Made by a program: the position numbers and the translations under genes
The notes under the pieces: model-generated
Database searches by the model: none
Told to the model about the DNA's origin: nothing
Seen by the model: only the letters and a program-made list of their open reading frames with translations
Part shown: positions 42,062-54,190 of the stretch, piece after piece
Numbering within the stretch: the first letter of the stretch is position 1
Layout of the letters: every line of letters begins with the position of its first letter
Origin: Acanthaster planci
Lineage: Eukaryota; Echinodermata; Asteroidea; Valvatida; Acanthasteridae
Assembly (NCBI RefSeq): GCF_001949145.1
Contig: NW_019091440.1
Coordinates: 1,368,907-1,432,906, forward strand
DNA length: 64,000 nt
Direction of reading: 5' to 3'

Positions 42062-42731
42062 ACGGCAAATAAAACAGGCCCCACACACAGATAAAATTTA
42101 GTGAGAGAGGACAGCAAAGTCATTGATAGTATTTGTATTGCGATAATAATACGTGTGCCCTGTATTTGTCCACGGAAACCTTACGTAACCCAAGACAACG
42201 TAAAGGTAATTTCACTAAACCACGATCATTAACAAATGGAACAGTGATAAGATATCAAGCGCCGGTTAACATTACATTTGGGGAGAAATCTCAAGACATG
42301 ATCAGTTCTGAGGTTTGTTTGTGGACACTACAAAATCGCATTTTCTCGCATGTCAACAACTTCCGACATATGCATATCAATGATTTTAATAAAGAAAACA
42401 CACGCAATAACGTTCAAAACCTGTCCAGTCCAATCGAGTATAGCCTTACCAATGCTCGTCATTTTATAAATTAACTTTGCATGATGATTCCATGAATTAA
42501 GCCTCTTGAATGTGACAGACAATTGAAACTACTGTCCAGATTTTGTACATCTCCCAAAAAGGTCAGTCCCCAATAACTATATACGCAAAAATAAAAACAC
42601 CTTTTTCTGGGGGGGAGGCATTGAGTTCTACAAGTATACCGACTCATCAATGTGTCAGTTTTATTAGTGAAGGTCCAACCAATCACAACATGCAACATCC
42701 TTGACATGCGTCTTGTTCCACGGACCTCCAA

Positions 42732-42992
42732 TTACATTACCAAATACATAGTTATTGCTGGTAGTGGAACCATTCGAGGGGCCAGGGTGACACCTTCACT
42801 TGGGGTTGATGGCTCAGACGCAGCCTGTCCTAGATTGGAGACAGGTCCTCCGTTACAGAGGTTCTCGCTGCAACACGACGCACAACCATCGAAGGGTGGT
42901 GGATGGCAGCCCGGAGAACACTGCAGCTGGCCAGTGACGGGTGCACAGCTACGACCCACTTGGGTGACTCCGCTATCATTGCGCTTCACGAC
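42732..42992 (-). CDS. Ly6/uPAR-like protein, last coding exon
   Basis: The exon begins after an acceptor (TCCTCTAG|GTCGTG) and runs to TAA at 42732. It encodes VGRSCAP, LQCSPGCHPPP, GCASCCSENLCNGG, a Ser/Thr/Pro-rich linker and a hydrophobic end (LAPRMVPLPAITMYLVM). The CCSENLCN block is the C-terminal signature of the three-finger Ly6/uPAR fold, and the tail fits a GPI-anchor signal. Exon phase (0) and organisation match the Ly6 gene at 3.7-5.6 kb. The middle exon with the N-terminal cysteines was not found, so the gene is incomplete here. A candidate signal-peptide exon lies at 46692-46740. Confidence 0.7.
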   Translation of the reverse strand, partial: VVKRNDSGVTQVGRSCAPVTGQLQCSPGCHPPPFDGCASCCSENLCNGGPVSNLGQAASEPSTPSEGVTLAPRMVPLPAITMYLVM

Positions 42993-45900
42993 CTAGAGGA
43001 GAGTCCACTAGGGATGTCACCATTTTTAGTCATCTGAGATCTCACATTTCAGGCTATTAATTAATATCAGCGACTGAGGTGTTCCTCAATGCTTCTTAAA
43101 CTGGGTTTCAACACTGTTACCATTAGTGACGTCATCAACAGTTTGACAGTAAACTATCAGTTTCAGTAAAGGTAAATGAATGCACGCATCTTATTTCTTT
43201 TTCAAATCACCGAACACAGGCAGTCATTTTAAGCCAATGCAAAGGCTGTGAAATAAATTGCATGTACATGTAGTTACATTTCCTATGAACATTTGTTATG
43301 CAAAATCTTCACACGAACCCAACATAGTTTATGAATATTTAGTTAATTAACTCCAGTCAACTTTGTGGTTAAAGAGAGCTCCCGTTTTTTGGACACACTG
43401 TGATGTGAAGCAGCCCTACCCGATGTGTGATGAATAGCCTGTCACTTTTGAGATTGAATTGAAAAGCCTATGTCTCTGGATTTTTCAGTGACCTATGTCC
43501 ACAACATAAAGCATGGCTGTACGTATGTTTAACCTTGTCCTTCCCCTTTGCGATTGTTTTACACAGCACTCACCCCCAGGTCAGGGATGTCCCATGTATG
43601 GTAATAAAACGCACCATTGAGGAATGCATGTTATGTCCATTCGTAAAGTTTGTGGGGTGTAACGAATCACTTTTTCTATTGTTATAAATACTCTTTAATT
43701 GTGTAGTCCCTTTTACTCCGTCAATCTAAATATCATTTTGTCTAATAAATTCGTCAATCTGTCCCTTTCAGTAGAGGAACGAGACCCAACAACCTTGGGT
43801 AGAAGTTTAATTTTCAATTTTTATATTTCACATTCAAGAAAGGTATTTTGCTATTTCATCATGTCAAACTTAGAAATTCATAACGAAATGTATTAATGAA
43901 AGCAATTTCGACAGTCACTCTATCTAACATACAAATTATTGAAAATACCGATGCCAGTAATATGTAATATTGTCAGAACAACTCTTTGTATTAAAGATAA
44001 ATTCAAATAAATATAATAACGTTACTGCAGATACAATACAATCTCTCACAATTTACAGTCACTCATGTACAGTCGGATGAACCATGCCACTTTTGTAAAT
44101 CTTGAATTAATTTCTTGTTGATTCTCTTTCGATATCAAAAGGTTCGAAATGGCTGTACGTGTAGCTAATCAAAAGGATTTCTTGTAGTGCCAACACAGGG
44201 ACTTCTTTTTATTGGTTATTGAGAAAAAAGTCAAAACCTGCAGGACTTTTAATTCATTCAACTGATTTGTTCAACAGCTGTTACTGACTTTATATTCAAA
44301 ACTGTTTCAATCACTGATGTAAATCTAAAAGAAAGGCATTATTATACAATGTATTGCTTGGAAACTGGTTTGTTGTTGGGCAAGACTGTTTACTCGAGCA
44401 TTCATTTATGTCCACACTGATATTTATTCCAAACATTTCGATTCCAAATGGCAGGTATTACGATTAACATGCTTTTAAATGTAAGATAAAATACTTTTAT
44501 GATCTATACTAGAAGACTTAGTTATAACAATACACATTTTTCTAGTGACAAAACGTCCTGAAAAAACCCAACGCCCCTATAGAAACAAACAGGGCATTAT
44601 TACAGGATTCTTGATTCTAGAAGTAGCAAGTTGTAGCGCTCGGCACTCTAGCTCTCTAGTTTTACACGTACATACGGAAAAGCTTATGAGATTTGTTTTG
44701 AACAGCCCCGCAAAAACTATCGAGATGGCTTACGAGGATGGAGACAATGGAAAGTTTTGCAAAATTAACATTAATAATTTTCCATGAAAGAAATTCTTTT
44801 TAAAGGAAAAAACGTTAGCCGGGTTGTACCGTTCCTGGAGTTCGAGTAGCCGACCCATGAACAACAAATCGAGCTGTTCGTGAACATACAAGGACAAGCC
44901 GTCCAAACTCAGCCAAAGTGTTTTCAAACACGCGTAGCTATTTGAATGACAGTCGTTTTACACATAATCTGCTAATGAGCCCTCTGTTGAAATTAGCTTG
45001 TTCAGTTGTAATCATCAACGGTATATTTGTTTCTTGGTTTGCATTTTTCATTCCTTTTCTATTTTACTATTCCATTCCATTCTTATTTTAGTTTATTAGA
45101 TTTCATTGGGAACTGGCACGAAATTTCCAACCACAGCAAGCACCTCAAGGCACTTTGTTTTCCCTGAACAAATCCATTTTTCCAAAAGCACAAGTCTTAT
45201 TAAATCGGCCGCGTGTGCGAGATCTACCCTATCAAAGCGGCTCTGCGCCAGTATTAGTGCACGTGCTTTATTCCCGAATAACCTTTTGCTTTTTTGAAAT
45301 GCCCAACTGTGTCATTCGAAATAAGCAAAATGGCGGATACAAGGCCCTCGAACTTCGAAGTACTGTGTTTGGTTCCACCCTTTAATAAAATAAAGCCACT
45401 GCAACCTATAGTCACCAATAGGAAGAAAACTGAGACAAAGATGTAATCGTGACGAATGTTTATTTTTCTCACAATAATGAAATCATATCTGAGTAAAATA
45501 ATGCGCTTCCGAGTACAAAATATCCATTTAAACGGATGTACAAAAACCTGAAACGCAGGGACGGATTCGGATGATAAAGAACAAACACACAAATTCGTTG
45601 AAGATTTTGAAAGTATCGTTTTACCAAACGGCATCTTTTTCTTTGAAATGTTGAATTTTTAAAATCCTGAACTATTTGAGAATGGAAAAGTCTATATACA
45701 AGTCTATGGGTATAAATAATAAATTTTCTGAATTACTGCGTGCTCTAAACAAGTAGGCATTGATTAATTAATTTTTATCATTATGTTGAGTGTGCAACCG
45801 ATGCTAAATTTCTAGTAAGGATAAACCTTGTCTAAACCTTGTCTAATTTTAGACTTAACCGAGATCACTTCAGATCAGAAAAGAATCAGAAATTGAGATC

Positions 45901-46691
45901 AACAGCTTTCAAAGAACGAAACCTTTAAGAGGAAGACCCTAATCTATGCAAAAAACACGAAGAAGTAAAAAAAAGTCTTGAAAATAGAATTTAAATATTT
46001 ACATAATAATTCTAGCCCTTACAACAGGCTTACTTCGGTTACCATAACTTGGTAACATTTTAGAAATTATGAACACATTGGCATTAACATTCCGAATTGC
46101 CTATTAGTACTTAGCATCAATTCCAAATTAAAAGTAAATTCTAACATAGAATACCTTTGTATCTGTACGCTTTGTTTTACAGGAAATTTGTTTTCAAAAC
46201 AAATGGTTTCAAACCATTTATTAATGATAAGTCATGTGTGTTTCGCCAGCGAAATTTGAATAAAGAAAATTCTTTATAAATAGTTTCAAAAGATATAAGA
46301 AGCCTCCATGTACGCAAAAGGCATTTTTACATATCAGCTGGAAGTGCTGAACGATGCTCTACGACATTATAATAATAGACTAATTTGTGTAAAACATTTT
46401 AAAAGTGTTTTTAATATACAAAAGAATAAGTTACGTTGTAATTTCCATTCCGATAAATAAAAATACAGCAAAATACACTCACTTCAATAAATTTAATCAC
46501 ATGTGCTTACATACATAATACATCCATATATGGGACACAATTAATTTAACGCTTGAAAAGGGCAAACATGCGGACCTTGAGGCTGCAATTTAAAACTGTG
46601 AACAATGTAAATAATTTATGTGTCTGATGCACAGCTCGAGAAATTTAGACTTCTCTAGACTCGGGTATAATAACCCATTGGGTAGCCTCAC
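42993..46691. other. probable intron or intergenic DNA, no supported exon
   Basis: If the signal exon at 46692 belongs to the Ly6 exon at 42732, this is intronic and must contain the missing N-terminal Ly6 exon. I searched the minus strand for a CYxC-like start and did not find one. Otherwise it is AT-rich sequence with only short ORFs. Confidence 0.35.
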
Positions 46692-46740
46692 CAAAAATTG
46701 CCAAGAAAATGAAAGATGCAGACAAAAGATATAATTTCAT
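46692..46740 (-). CDS. candidate signal-peptide first exon
   Basis: ATG at 46740 encodes MKLYLLSASFIFLAIF and then a split codon at G|GTGAGG (phase 1). This is a typical eukaryotic signal peptide, in the same phase as the signal exon of the first Ly6 gene (5617-5575). It lies upstream of the Ly6 exon at 42732 on the same strand and 250 bases downstream of the IL-17 stop, so it could start that Ly6 gene. The link is an inference from phase and position. Confidence 0.35.
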
Positions 46741-46988
46741 GTGTGCCCCGAGCACCTAGGAGACGTGTAAGTATTTTTTATCATTTTCTCTGAAGTGAAG
46801 ATGTGTATGATCCTGTTCCTTGTTTACAATCATGCATACCGCCCTCTATCGTATCCAACTAAGATGACTCGGGTGTAAGTATGTACACTACTTGCTTTAT
46901 GATTGCTTGATCATCGGGAACAAAACAGACCTCGACAGCACCTTGGTATCAGTCCGGTGACGTCATTGTTTGTAGCCTACCGCGTGAC

Positions 46989-49900
46989 TCATAAAGTTTT
47001 GGGTCTCAGACAGGCACAGGCCACTGGGATGTCCTCATACACATTATGATACCTGTTGGAAACAGTGAGGTTATTGAATCTTTAGAAATTGTATAGTAAT
47101 TCTTCCTTCGATTTTTCAATTCATTTAGGCGAAAGAAGGATGTAAAAGAATTTCTAATTTAGATAACATTTCTGTCTTTATGTTATCAAATAATTACACC
47201 AGTTGAAGACGGACTACAAGTAAAAAGTATGCTCCTAAAACAGAAGAGGTAAAAAAAAAAATCTGAATTTCTCGTGATCTGCTACTGTAAGCTATGAAGG
47301 AGTAAATAATCCTGGTCTGTTTAAATAATACTTATGAGTCAAATAAAAAAGATTACAAGAATTAATAAATGAATAATGAACTTTTACGAACAAATCCTGT
47401 CACTCATTCCCCTTTAAGTACATTTTAAATTGATCCATTTAGGATTCTATCAATTTTTTAATTTTGCAATTTATATATTTGTAATTTTAAGAATTTCAAG
47501 TTCTTCGGCTTGAGCAGATTATTTATTCATTTTATGTCATGTCAACATTTAGTGGAAGAACTTACATAAACATTCCGTTGACGCACGGCCCACGACGTAA
47601 AACCTTCATGCGAAACAACACCTGATGACAGTCATTCTCGTTAGAAAAAGCGCCCTCCTGTGCCAAAGATGTGTCAATGCATCTGGGACAGCGGCACTTT
47701 GCTATCTGTATAGTGCTCGGGTAACTGAAGGGAATGAAAAAAAAATTAATTCTCATAATTGTAATCAGTAGTTACAACAGCTACAAAAGGGTTCCCTACT
47801 TCAGGTTTGATCGCCAACACCAAAGGCTTTCTATGCTTTAACCCATCTGACGATAAATAGACGTGCATGGATTGAAAGAATTCAACCCTAAAAGAGCCGG
47901 GGCAGAGTTTACCCCGCCCCCTTGACATTTTCCCTATATCGCCGCAATTTTGTCATTAGTTGAGCCTAAGTAGTTTTTAGAGTGACTCCCTTCCAGGCAT
48001 TTTGACACTTTTTGTACAAATTCGCTCATACCGTTCTCGCGCATCACGTGTTTTCCCGAGACGGTTCAGCCTAAACATTGCACTTTTGCCACTTTGGTGC
48101 TCAATGCACGCGTTCTGGCATACACGTAGCCTTGAAATTCAAAGGACCATAACAACTAAAATACACAGCCGATTATTTTCAAACTTCAAATTTGTAATGA
48201 TGAGAAGTGTTTGTACAGGGCTGATTAGGTGTGAAAAAATCAGGTATGACACATCTAAGTTATTGGGGGCGGGATCCCCCCGGGCTGTGAGATTGATTAA
48301 AAAAAATGACTCTTTTAGGGTTAAAGTTTCGTCAAGATTTATCATCTCAGTCAACATTTGGGATTGAACTATGACTTCCGGAATTCTGCAGTATTTCGGC
48401 AACTCACCGATCAGGGTCGACATCGGCCACATACGTCCAGGGGCACAAACTCCTTCTGTTGACTTCAACAATACCACTGACCCGGAGTAACTCTACTGGG
48501 CATGTGAGATTTACATATTCCTCCCTTAAAGGTGGAGTTACTAGTGACTCCGCCTCATCTCGTGCAGCGACCTCTTGCGGCAAGATTGCGAGAGCAGGAA
48601 ACTTGACATGCTGATTGTTTCTCTTGAAGTCTAGTCGTAGCTGGTTCTCAGGCGGTTCCTGACACCTGGTCATCTCGGCTTCACCCTGAGGTTCGCTGGT
48701 GCTCGCGCTATCGCTGTCCTGACTGCCGCTACCGTTTTCTTCAGTTGTTACTGCGCCGTCTCTCATTGTCGAGGTGGATGTGTCGACAGGGGTCGATGAA
48801 GTTGTCGGTACATTTGTCGAAGGTGTGGCTGGGTCGACTGTTATGGTGGTTGTCGCGTGGACTTCGACAAGCTGAGACTGAATATCTTGGATTTGAGGAT
48901 CGTAGCCAAAACCGGCACCGCCGTCAACGTCTTCATACTCTGTCATGATGGCGCCTAAAATGTTATTAACCTCTGAAGGTTCATCCGACTCGTCTGAGAT
49001 TGGAAGCTGATTGGGTGCGTCATTAGCAGAACTTGAGGCCGGAATACTAGTCCTAGAAGTTGTGAACTCAGAGGGTACTGTTGCCATAGTAACTGAAGTA
49101 GTCTGGTCAGCATCCCGACGGATTATATGGCCCAGGTTTGCAGACGTCAGGCACAGGATGAGTAGAAGTTCAGCAAGCATGCACTGTAGAGTAAAATCAA
49201 GACAGGTTGACTGCACTTATATTCTTAACTTTCTAAAATTTCAAACGAGGATTTCAAATCACCGAGTCTTCATTTTCTAACGTTATCTTTGGTACAGCAA
49301 AAGCACTATTTGATGTTTTTCATTTTGCGGGTGTCGGGGGCAGTACTGGATCACGGAGGCGGGGATTGGGAGTTGCAAAACCCTTGAGGCCTAATGATCC
49401 GTAGGCAAATTTATGCCACAAATATATAGACCAAAATGCTAAACAGTTCGTCTTATTTTAGAATCGGTTTGCAATTCAGATTAGATCACCAGGCCTACCG
49501 TAGATTTACAAAACGGGGGAGAGAGAGCCCCGCTAAATAAGGCCTCAGGTAGGGGTTGGGTTTCTTTCAGATAGCGAATCCCACGTTTCGGCACAACAAA
49601 ATGACCTAGAATAGTTCAATATGGCGATGGTACAGCAGATTTTTACCTGCTTGCTCTTTAGTTCAGGACCCCTGCTTTATCGAGGCATGCAGTTTTACAA
49701 TTCAAGCGGAATGATTTTTTTTTACTCTGAGTGGCTAAAATAGCTGATACATTGAGCTCAATATTTGCCATTCGCCGCTACCAAAAGCCATAATTTCTTT
49801 ACGTTCACTTTTTGCAATTCGCAACCCGGATTTTGCTCTTTTGACAACTGTTAGTCGACTAAATACTCATCTTTAACGTATACTGTGACCTCCCATTTAT

Positions 49901-52900
49901 AGGAAGTGTCCTGTCCACCTTCTGTGTGTGTATTTATAACCACGACTCAATAGTCATGTGTCCACCGATTCCGGAAGTTCCTGAAAATAGATGGTTTTAG
50001 ACGGAAGTTGTGGAATTTTACCTTCACGGTGCCCTGGGATTTGGTACCGCACCCATGTCAATATGCCGTTCATTCACGTCATTAGTATGCCAAAGCTGAC
50101 CTTGGATATTCCATTTGTCCTGTTCCTTTGTCCAATCCCACCGCATGATAGGATTGGATGCTATTTCAGTGTGAATGACGTATTCCTTCAAAATAAATTG
50201 TGATAAGAGATACTGGGTGCAATGCAGTATCTGTTACATGTATTACATAACAGTTTGGGGAATTTTTATTTTCCTGTGGGGAAAATGTTCTTGCCAGTCC
50301 CGAGAGGAGACTAGTCTTCAGACCTCGCAGACCGCAGGCTTCCTCTGTTGAGATTTTCGACTTTCCAAAAAAATTCAAAAAGTGTGAAGTCGAAAGAAGT
50401 GAAGATATGCTATGAAATATCCGACTTAAAAATACTTCTGTACTTGGTTTCTAGCCTTAATTCCAGCCTGGATCAGGGAATTTGGAACGAAAGTTGCACC
50501 GGGATGTCACGTGATGGGCACGAGCGTGCCACGTGCGCGCCAAATGATTCAAAGGTGTGCTGGTACATCGCCTGAACGTATATGTGACCCGTACATCGAA
50601 ATCAGGAATAAGTCACAAATTGACCTCTTGAGATATGTATATGGTCAGAAAGAGAATTTCATAAGCTTTCATAAGCTGGTATATCGGTAAGCTTGCATGC
50701 CTACACTTCCAAAATAGACAGAAACCGCCGAATCGATTTTTTTCAACATTCACCCACATCCCCACTTTACTTTTATTTCTTAACAGCCAACCAGTTTATT
50801 TCCATTGAACAACTCGATTGTCACCGAACCTTACTGACTTTGGATTTTTCTTCATTCGTATAACACCGTGACTAATCGGGGTCAAATCCCGTCTTTCAGA
50901 AGTTCGGTGTACCTGTGACAATGAGGTCATTCATTCCCGGTGTGTGTGGTATCACCAGGACGCGAGCGTCCGCCTGACATGTATACCGGATTGTGAAGTA
51001 ATGTCATTGCATTTAGGAAACATGATTCGCCAGTAACATATATTGAAACTCTTTTATTTCAAAAGAATGTTTACGGAATGATAATACTTCCAGAAATAGG
51101 CCTAAATATCCCAAATAGTGATTCCCAAGTGGGAAATAATTAAAAAATTGACAATACTCCTTGAGACTCAAGCCAAATAGTCTAAATTTGTAAGTACATT
51201 TTACTTATTACACAAAAAGCAAATTATCCAGGAAACGTTTGGACGACTGAACTTTGTCCTGAGATTATTAAGACGAAAAGTGATGGGTTTTAAGGTTTGT
51301 CTTTTGGTTTTCTACGTTTTTGCCACTCGGAGTGAGGGGAATAAATATGATGTGATTTTTTTTAAAAAGTAGGCAGATTTGCCACGCACATTATAAAAAA
51401 ATTGAACATTTCTGTACATGTAATCTTGAAGAAAAGCTGACGTTTTCTGTTAGTGCATTCTCAAAACTGGAGTCATAATGCTCAGATTTTGCAGACCAAG
51501 ATGCAGAAAAATTTATTTGCTTTTTAGTGTCCCACGAAACAAGATAGGTATAGGCCTTGTCCTTGTGCTTCATCCTTGCCTGGCAAGCAAGTGTGTACAC
51601 GAATTAACTTTGTGAATGAACAGGGTGGCGTCATCTGCCTACGTCACGAGTCCTACGGTGAGAGTCCGGGATTTTCCCTTACAACGCATGTGATTGTGCT
51701 AGGTCACCCAAGCATGTCACATGAAGAAACGGCTTCGTACAGGACGAGGTCGTGGCATGTTTGTCTGCACTCGACGCTGTGGAGTATAGCTATGGGCAAA
51801 CTATTACAATATCAGTCCGTGCCGGAGAGGTTTAACGCTGACTATAGGGACGCTGCCCTGATTATAACTCTGAACTTGGGAGCGAGGTTTCAATTAATGC
51901 AAACCATATCCTGTCTTTTGCATTCAAAGATCCACCTACACAGTTGCCTGTTTGTTATCATATTTGTTTTTGTTATTTCGTTAGTATGCAAATTATTGTC
52001 ATGATGAAAACTTTCATTTTGAGAAGAGGATTTTGTGATTCCAGAGATATTACGACGTAGGTCAGGAAAATTCACAGTCTGCATTAAAGATGTCTAATAA
52101 AATGACAGACTTAGTTTCAGCCAAACGAACTAAATAAAACACCAAAGGCAAATTCTGGATAGGAAACTTACTTTCCATTAAGTTTACCCTACAAAAGGCA
52201 GGTTGAAATCTGAAACCCCCCCTTAACATTTTTCCCAATATCACTGCAGTGCAATTATTAAGAGTTAAGCCTTTATACGTTATTAGCATAACTCTCGGCA
52301 GTCACTTTGACACCAATTTTGCGAAAATCGAACGAGACGGGTCAGCCCAAAATGTATACTTTTCTACGCATGTAGCCTTGAACTTTAAATGACCGTAACA
52401 AGAAAACTATTACTGATTTTTAACAGAGTGCACACTGTATTGAAGAGCAAGTGTCTTTACATGCATGCTAACTTTAAAAAGAAACCTCGAGCGGCAAATA
52501 GCCGCTTTCTTGGGGGTGAAATCAGCCTCCCCCCGGCTCTTTAGTATTGTAATTATCAGTTGACATGGTGAATCGAAAGCAAATTGCTTAGTACAAATAA
52601 TAGCATTACCAATATTTTTCCTTCCTAAATTTGCAAACATAAAGCAATAGGAATGAGAATATTGAGTTCCAGAGCCGCATGCATATTCCTTGAGTTGCTT
52701 GGATTGTATTTTTATATCCAGAGAGGAGCAGAATATCTGAAGATTTGAACGGTTTGCTCCACTTGTATAGCGGAAGAAATACGACGGAAAAATAAAAACT
52801 TTTTCAAAAAATCACTTCGTAATTGTCGATTAAATTTCTTGATGAGAAATAACTGCTGGGTAATTTTTGCTGCCCCTTATTTGAAACCATGAAGAAATAT

Positions 52901-53793
52901 AAACACTTAGTTTCCTCTTTTTAGATTTTTCCTGTCTGTTTCCAGCTAAATGCATTAATTATAGCTCATACCTTACACCATAAAAGCCTATTTTTTCACT
53001 TAGCGTAGTATTTTAACCAGTCAGCCATATACATCATGATATAAAAACCTATTTTAACAATGTTGGCGGGAGCCCGTTAGATTGCATAAGTGAAGAGCAT
53101 ACTGGCGTCTGTGCCACTTCTCTCGGAGCAATGTGCGCTCGCCCTGAATTGTTTTTTTAGTCAGCTTAAATGCTTAGCCAAGCAACAAACGGGTGCCTGA
53201 AAAAATTGAAATATGTTTGAACTAAGAAGTTAATCTTAGACAAGCTTACTCTTTTTGTTGACGTTTCCTGAGTAGCAGTTTTAAAAATATTCCTGGTCTA
53301 TGTATTGAAATAATATATCTAACATACAAAATTGAAATTGAAAAACAAAATCATTAAGGCAATGACAACTCGCTCCAAACTCAATCAATTCCGTTTGGCA
53401 GCGCAGCCCAATCAAGAGTTATGTGAACCACGATCGAGTGACTGTGGCCAGTTCTCACATTTAACTGCTTATTTCAACTGCAGCTAACTTTACGAGATTG
53501 CGGTCGTCATTGACGTTTGATTGCTTTATTGCCCCAGCTCAGACAACTAATTAAAAAACATAAGTTTTCAATGTGGAGCTTTAAATTTGGCAGTTTTCCT
53601 TATTATATCTTCGCGTTTGTCTTCCAGCTCCAGACTCAGGCTTTGCCACAAATTTATACACGAGTCCTTTTTTCATAAAGTTTGAGATAGGGCAGCTAGA
53701 TATTAAATCTCTCGTATATGATTATCACACCAAGGATGGATCCGAAGTCAAAACCTCAGTTTGTAGAAAGGAAAGGCTTACCAGAGGAGACAT
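46989..53793 (-). CDS. IL-17-like cytokine with long mucin-like N-terminus
   Basis: Four coding exons: 53793-53782 (only MSPL), 49183-48408, 47724-47566 and 47052-46989 (stop TGA); all borders GT/AG, phases 0, 2, 2; 336 residues. The start was chosen because exon 2 opens at a strong acceptor in phase 0 (CTCTACAG|TGC) with no good ATG context. Joining MSPL to CMLAELLLILCLTSA gives a full signal peptide behind a TATA promoter. Residues about 35-200 are rich in Ser, Thr, Asp and Glu, mucin-like. The IL-17 domain follows: VNLTCPVELL, NRRSLCPWTYVADVDPDR, AKCRCPRCID, NDCHQVLFRMKVLRRGPC and a terminal VACACLRP. The CPW-Y, CxC-xxC and CxC elements are the hallmark of IL-17 cystine-knot cytokines. It should be secreted and signal through IL-17 receptors (SEFIR/Act1). 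One N-glycosylation site (NLT) lies at the domain start. Confidence 0.9.
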
Positions 53794-54190
53794 GATGATA
53801 ATGAGTCCTGTCTGAGATAAAACGCACAGGTGTTCACTTTGATGGTTGTGAGATAACTCTTCTTGTAATTTGGTTGGGTTGCTCCAGGCTCGATGACGCC
53901 AACTGAAATGCCTCTGATGAAGCTAACGAGGGGATTTTATACTCCATCCGGCCCATCTGTGGTCCCCTACCCAGGTCCAGGTGTTCCCTACACCTTTCTT
54001 CCTGTTCATCCCAGGGATTTCGTAAGTGAATTTTTCCACTTCGCCCGGGATTCCCTTGCCAATCTATTTTTGGAGAAGTGACACTGTAACTGGTGAATAC
54101 CCGGAGCCCCTTGTTTCCTCCATTCTCCATCCCGAACTAATTCCATTTTGAACTTTGAAAAGAAAAGCTGTCCAGTCATTATGACTCACG
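53794..54190 (-). promoter_or_regulatory. TATA promoter of the IL-17-like gene with NF-kB and AP-1 sites
   Basis: On the minus strand a TATAAAA box lies at 53941-53935, about 142 bases before the ATG of the 12-base first coding exon, predicting a start site near 53910. Upstream are GGGAATCCC (54055-54047), a good Rel/NF-kB half-palindrome, a weaker GGGATTTCGT at 54014-54023, and an exact AP-1 site TGACTCA at 54182-54188. Inducible cytokine promoters commonly have this make-up. Function is inferred from motifs alone. Confidence 0.55.

Noticed and set aside
42133-42474. 113-codon + strand ORF
   Set aside because: Asn-rich AT-driven composition, no family motif, and no splice or promoter support.
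43560-43640. minus-strand frame reading NGAFYYHTWDIPDLG
   Set aside because: It looks protein-like but is only about 20 codons between stops, without splice sites. It might be a repeat fragment.
51800-51900. minus-strand stretch reading VPIVSVKPLRHG before a stop, resembling an IL-17 end
   Set aside because: It has no cysteines, no matching upstream IL-17 exon, and lies in the intron of the complete IL-17 gene.
51576-52004. 142-codon + strand ORF with a hydrophobic end
   Set aside because: It lies inside intron 1 of the IL-17-like gene on the opposite strand, shows no family motif or splice partner, and its codon pattern is not convincing.
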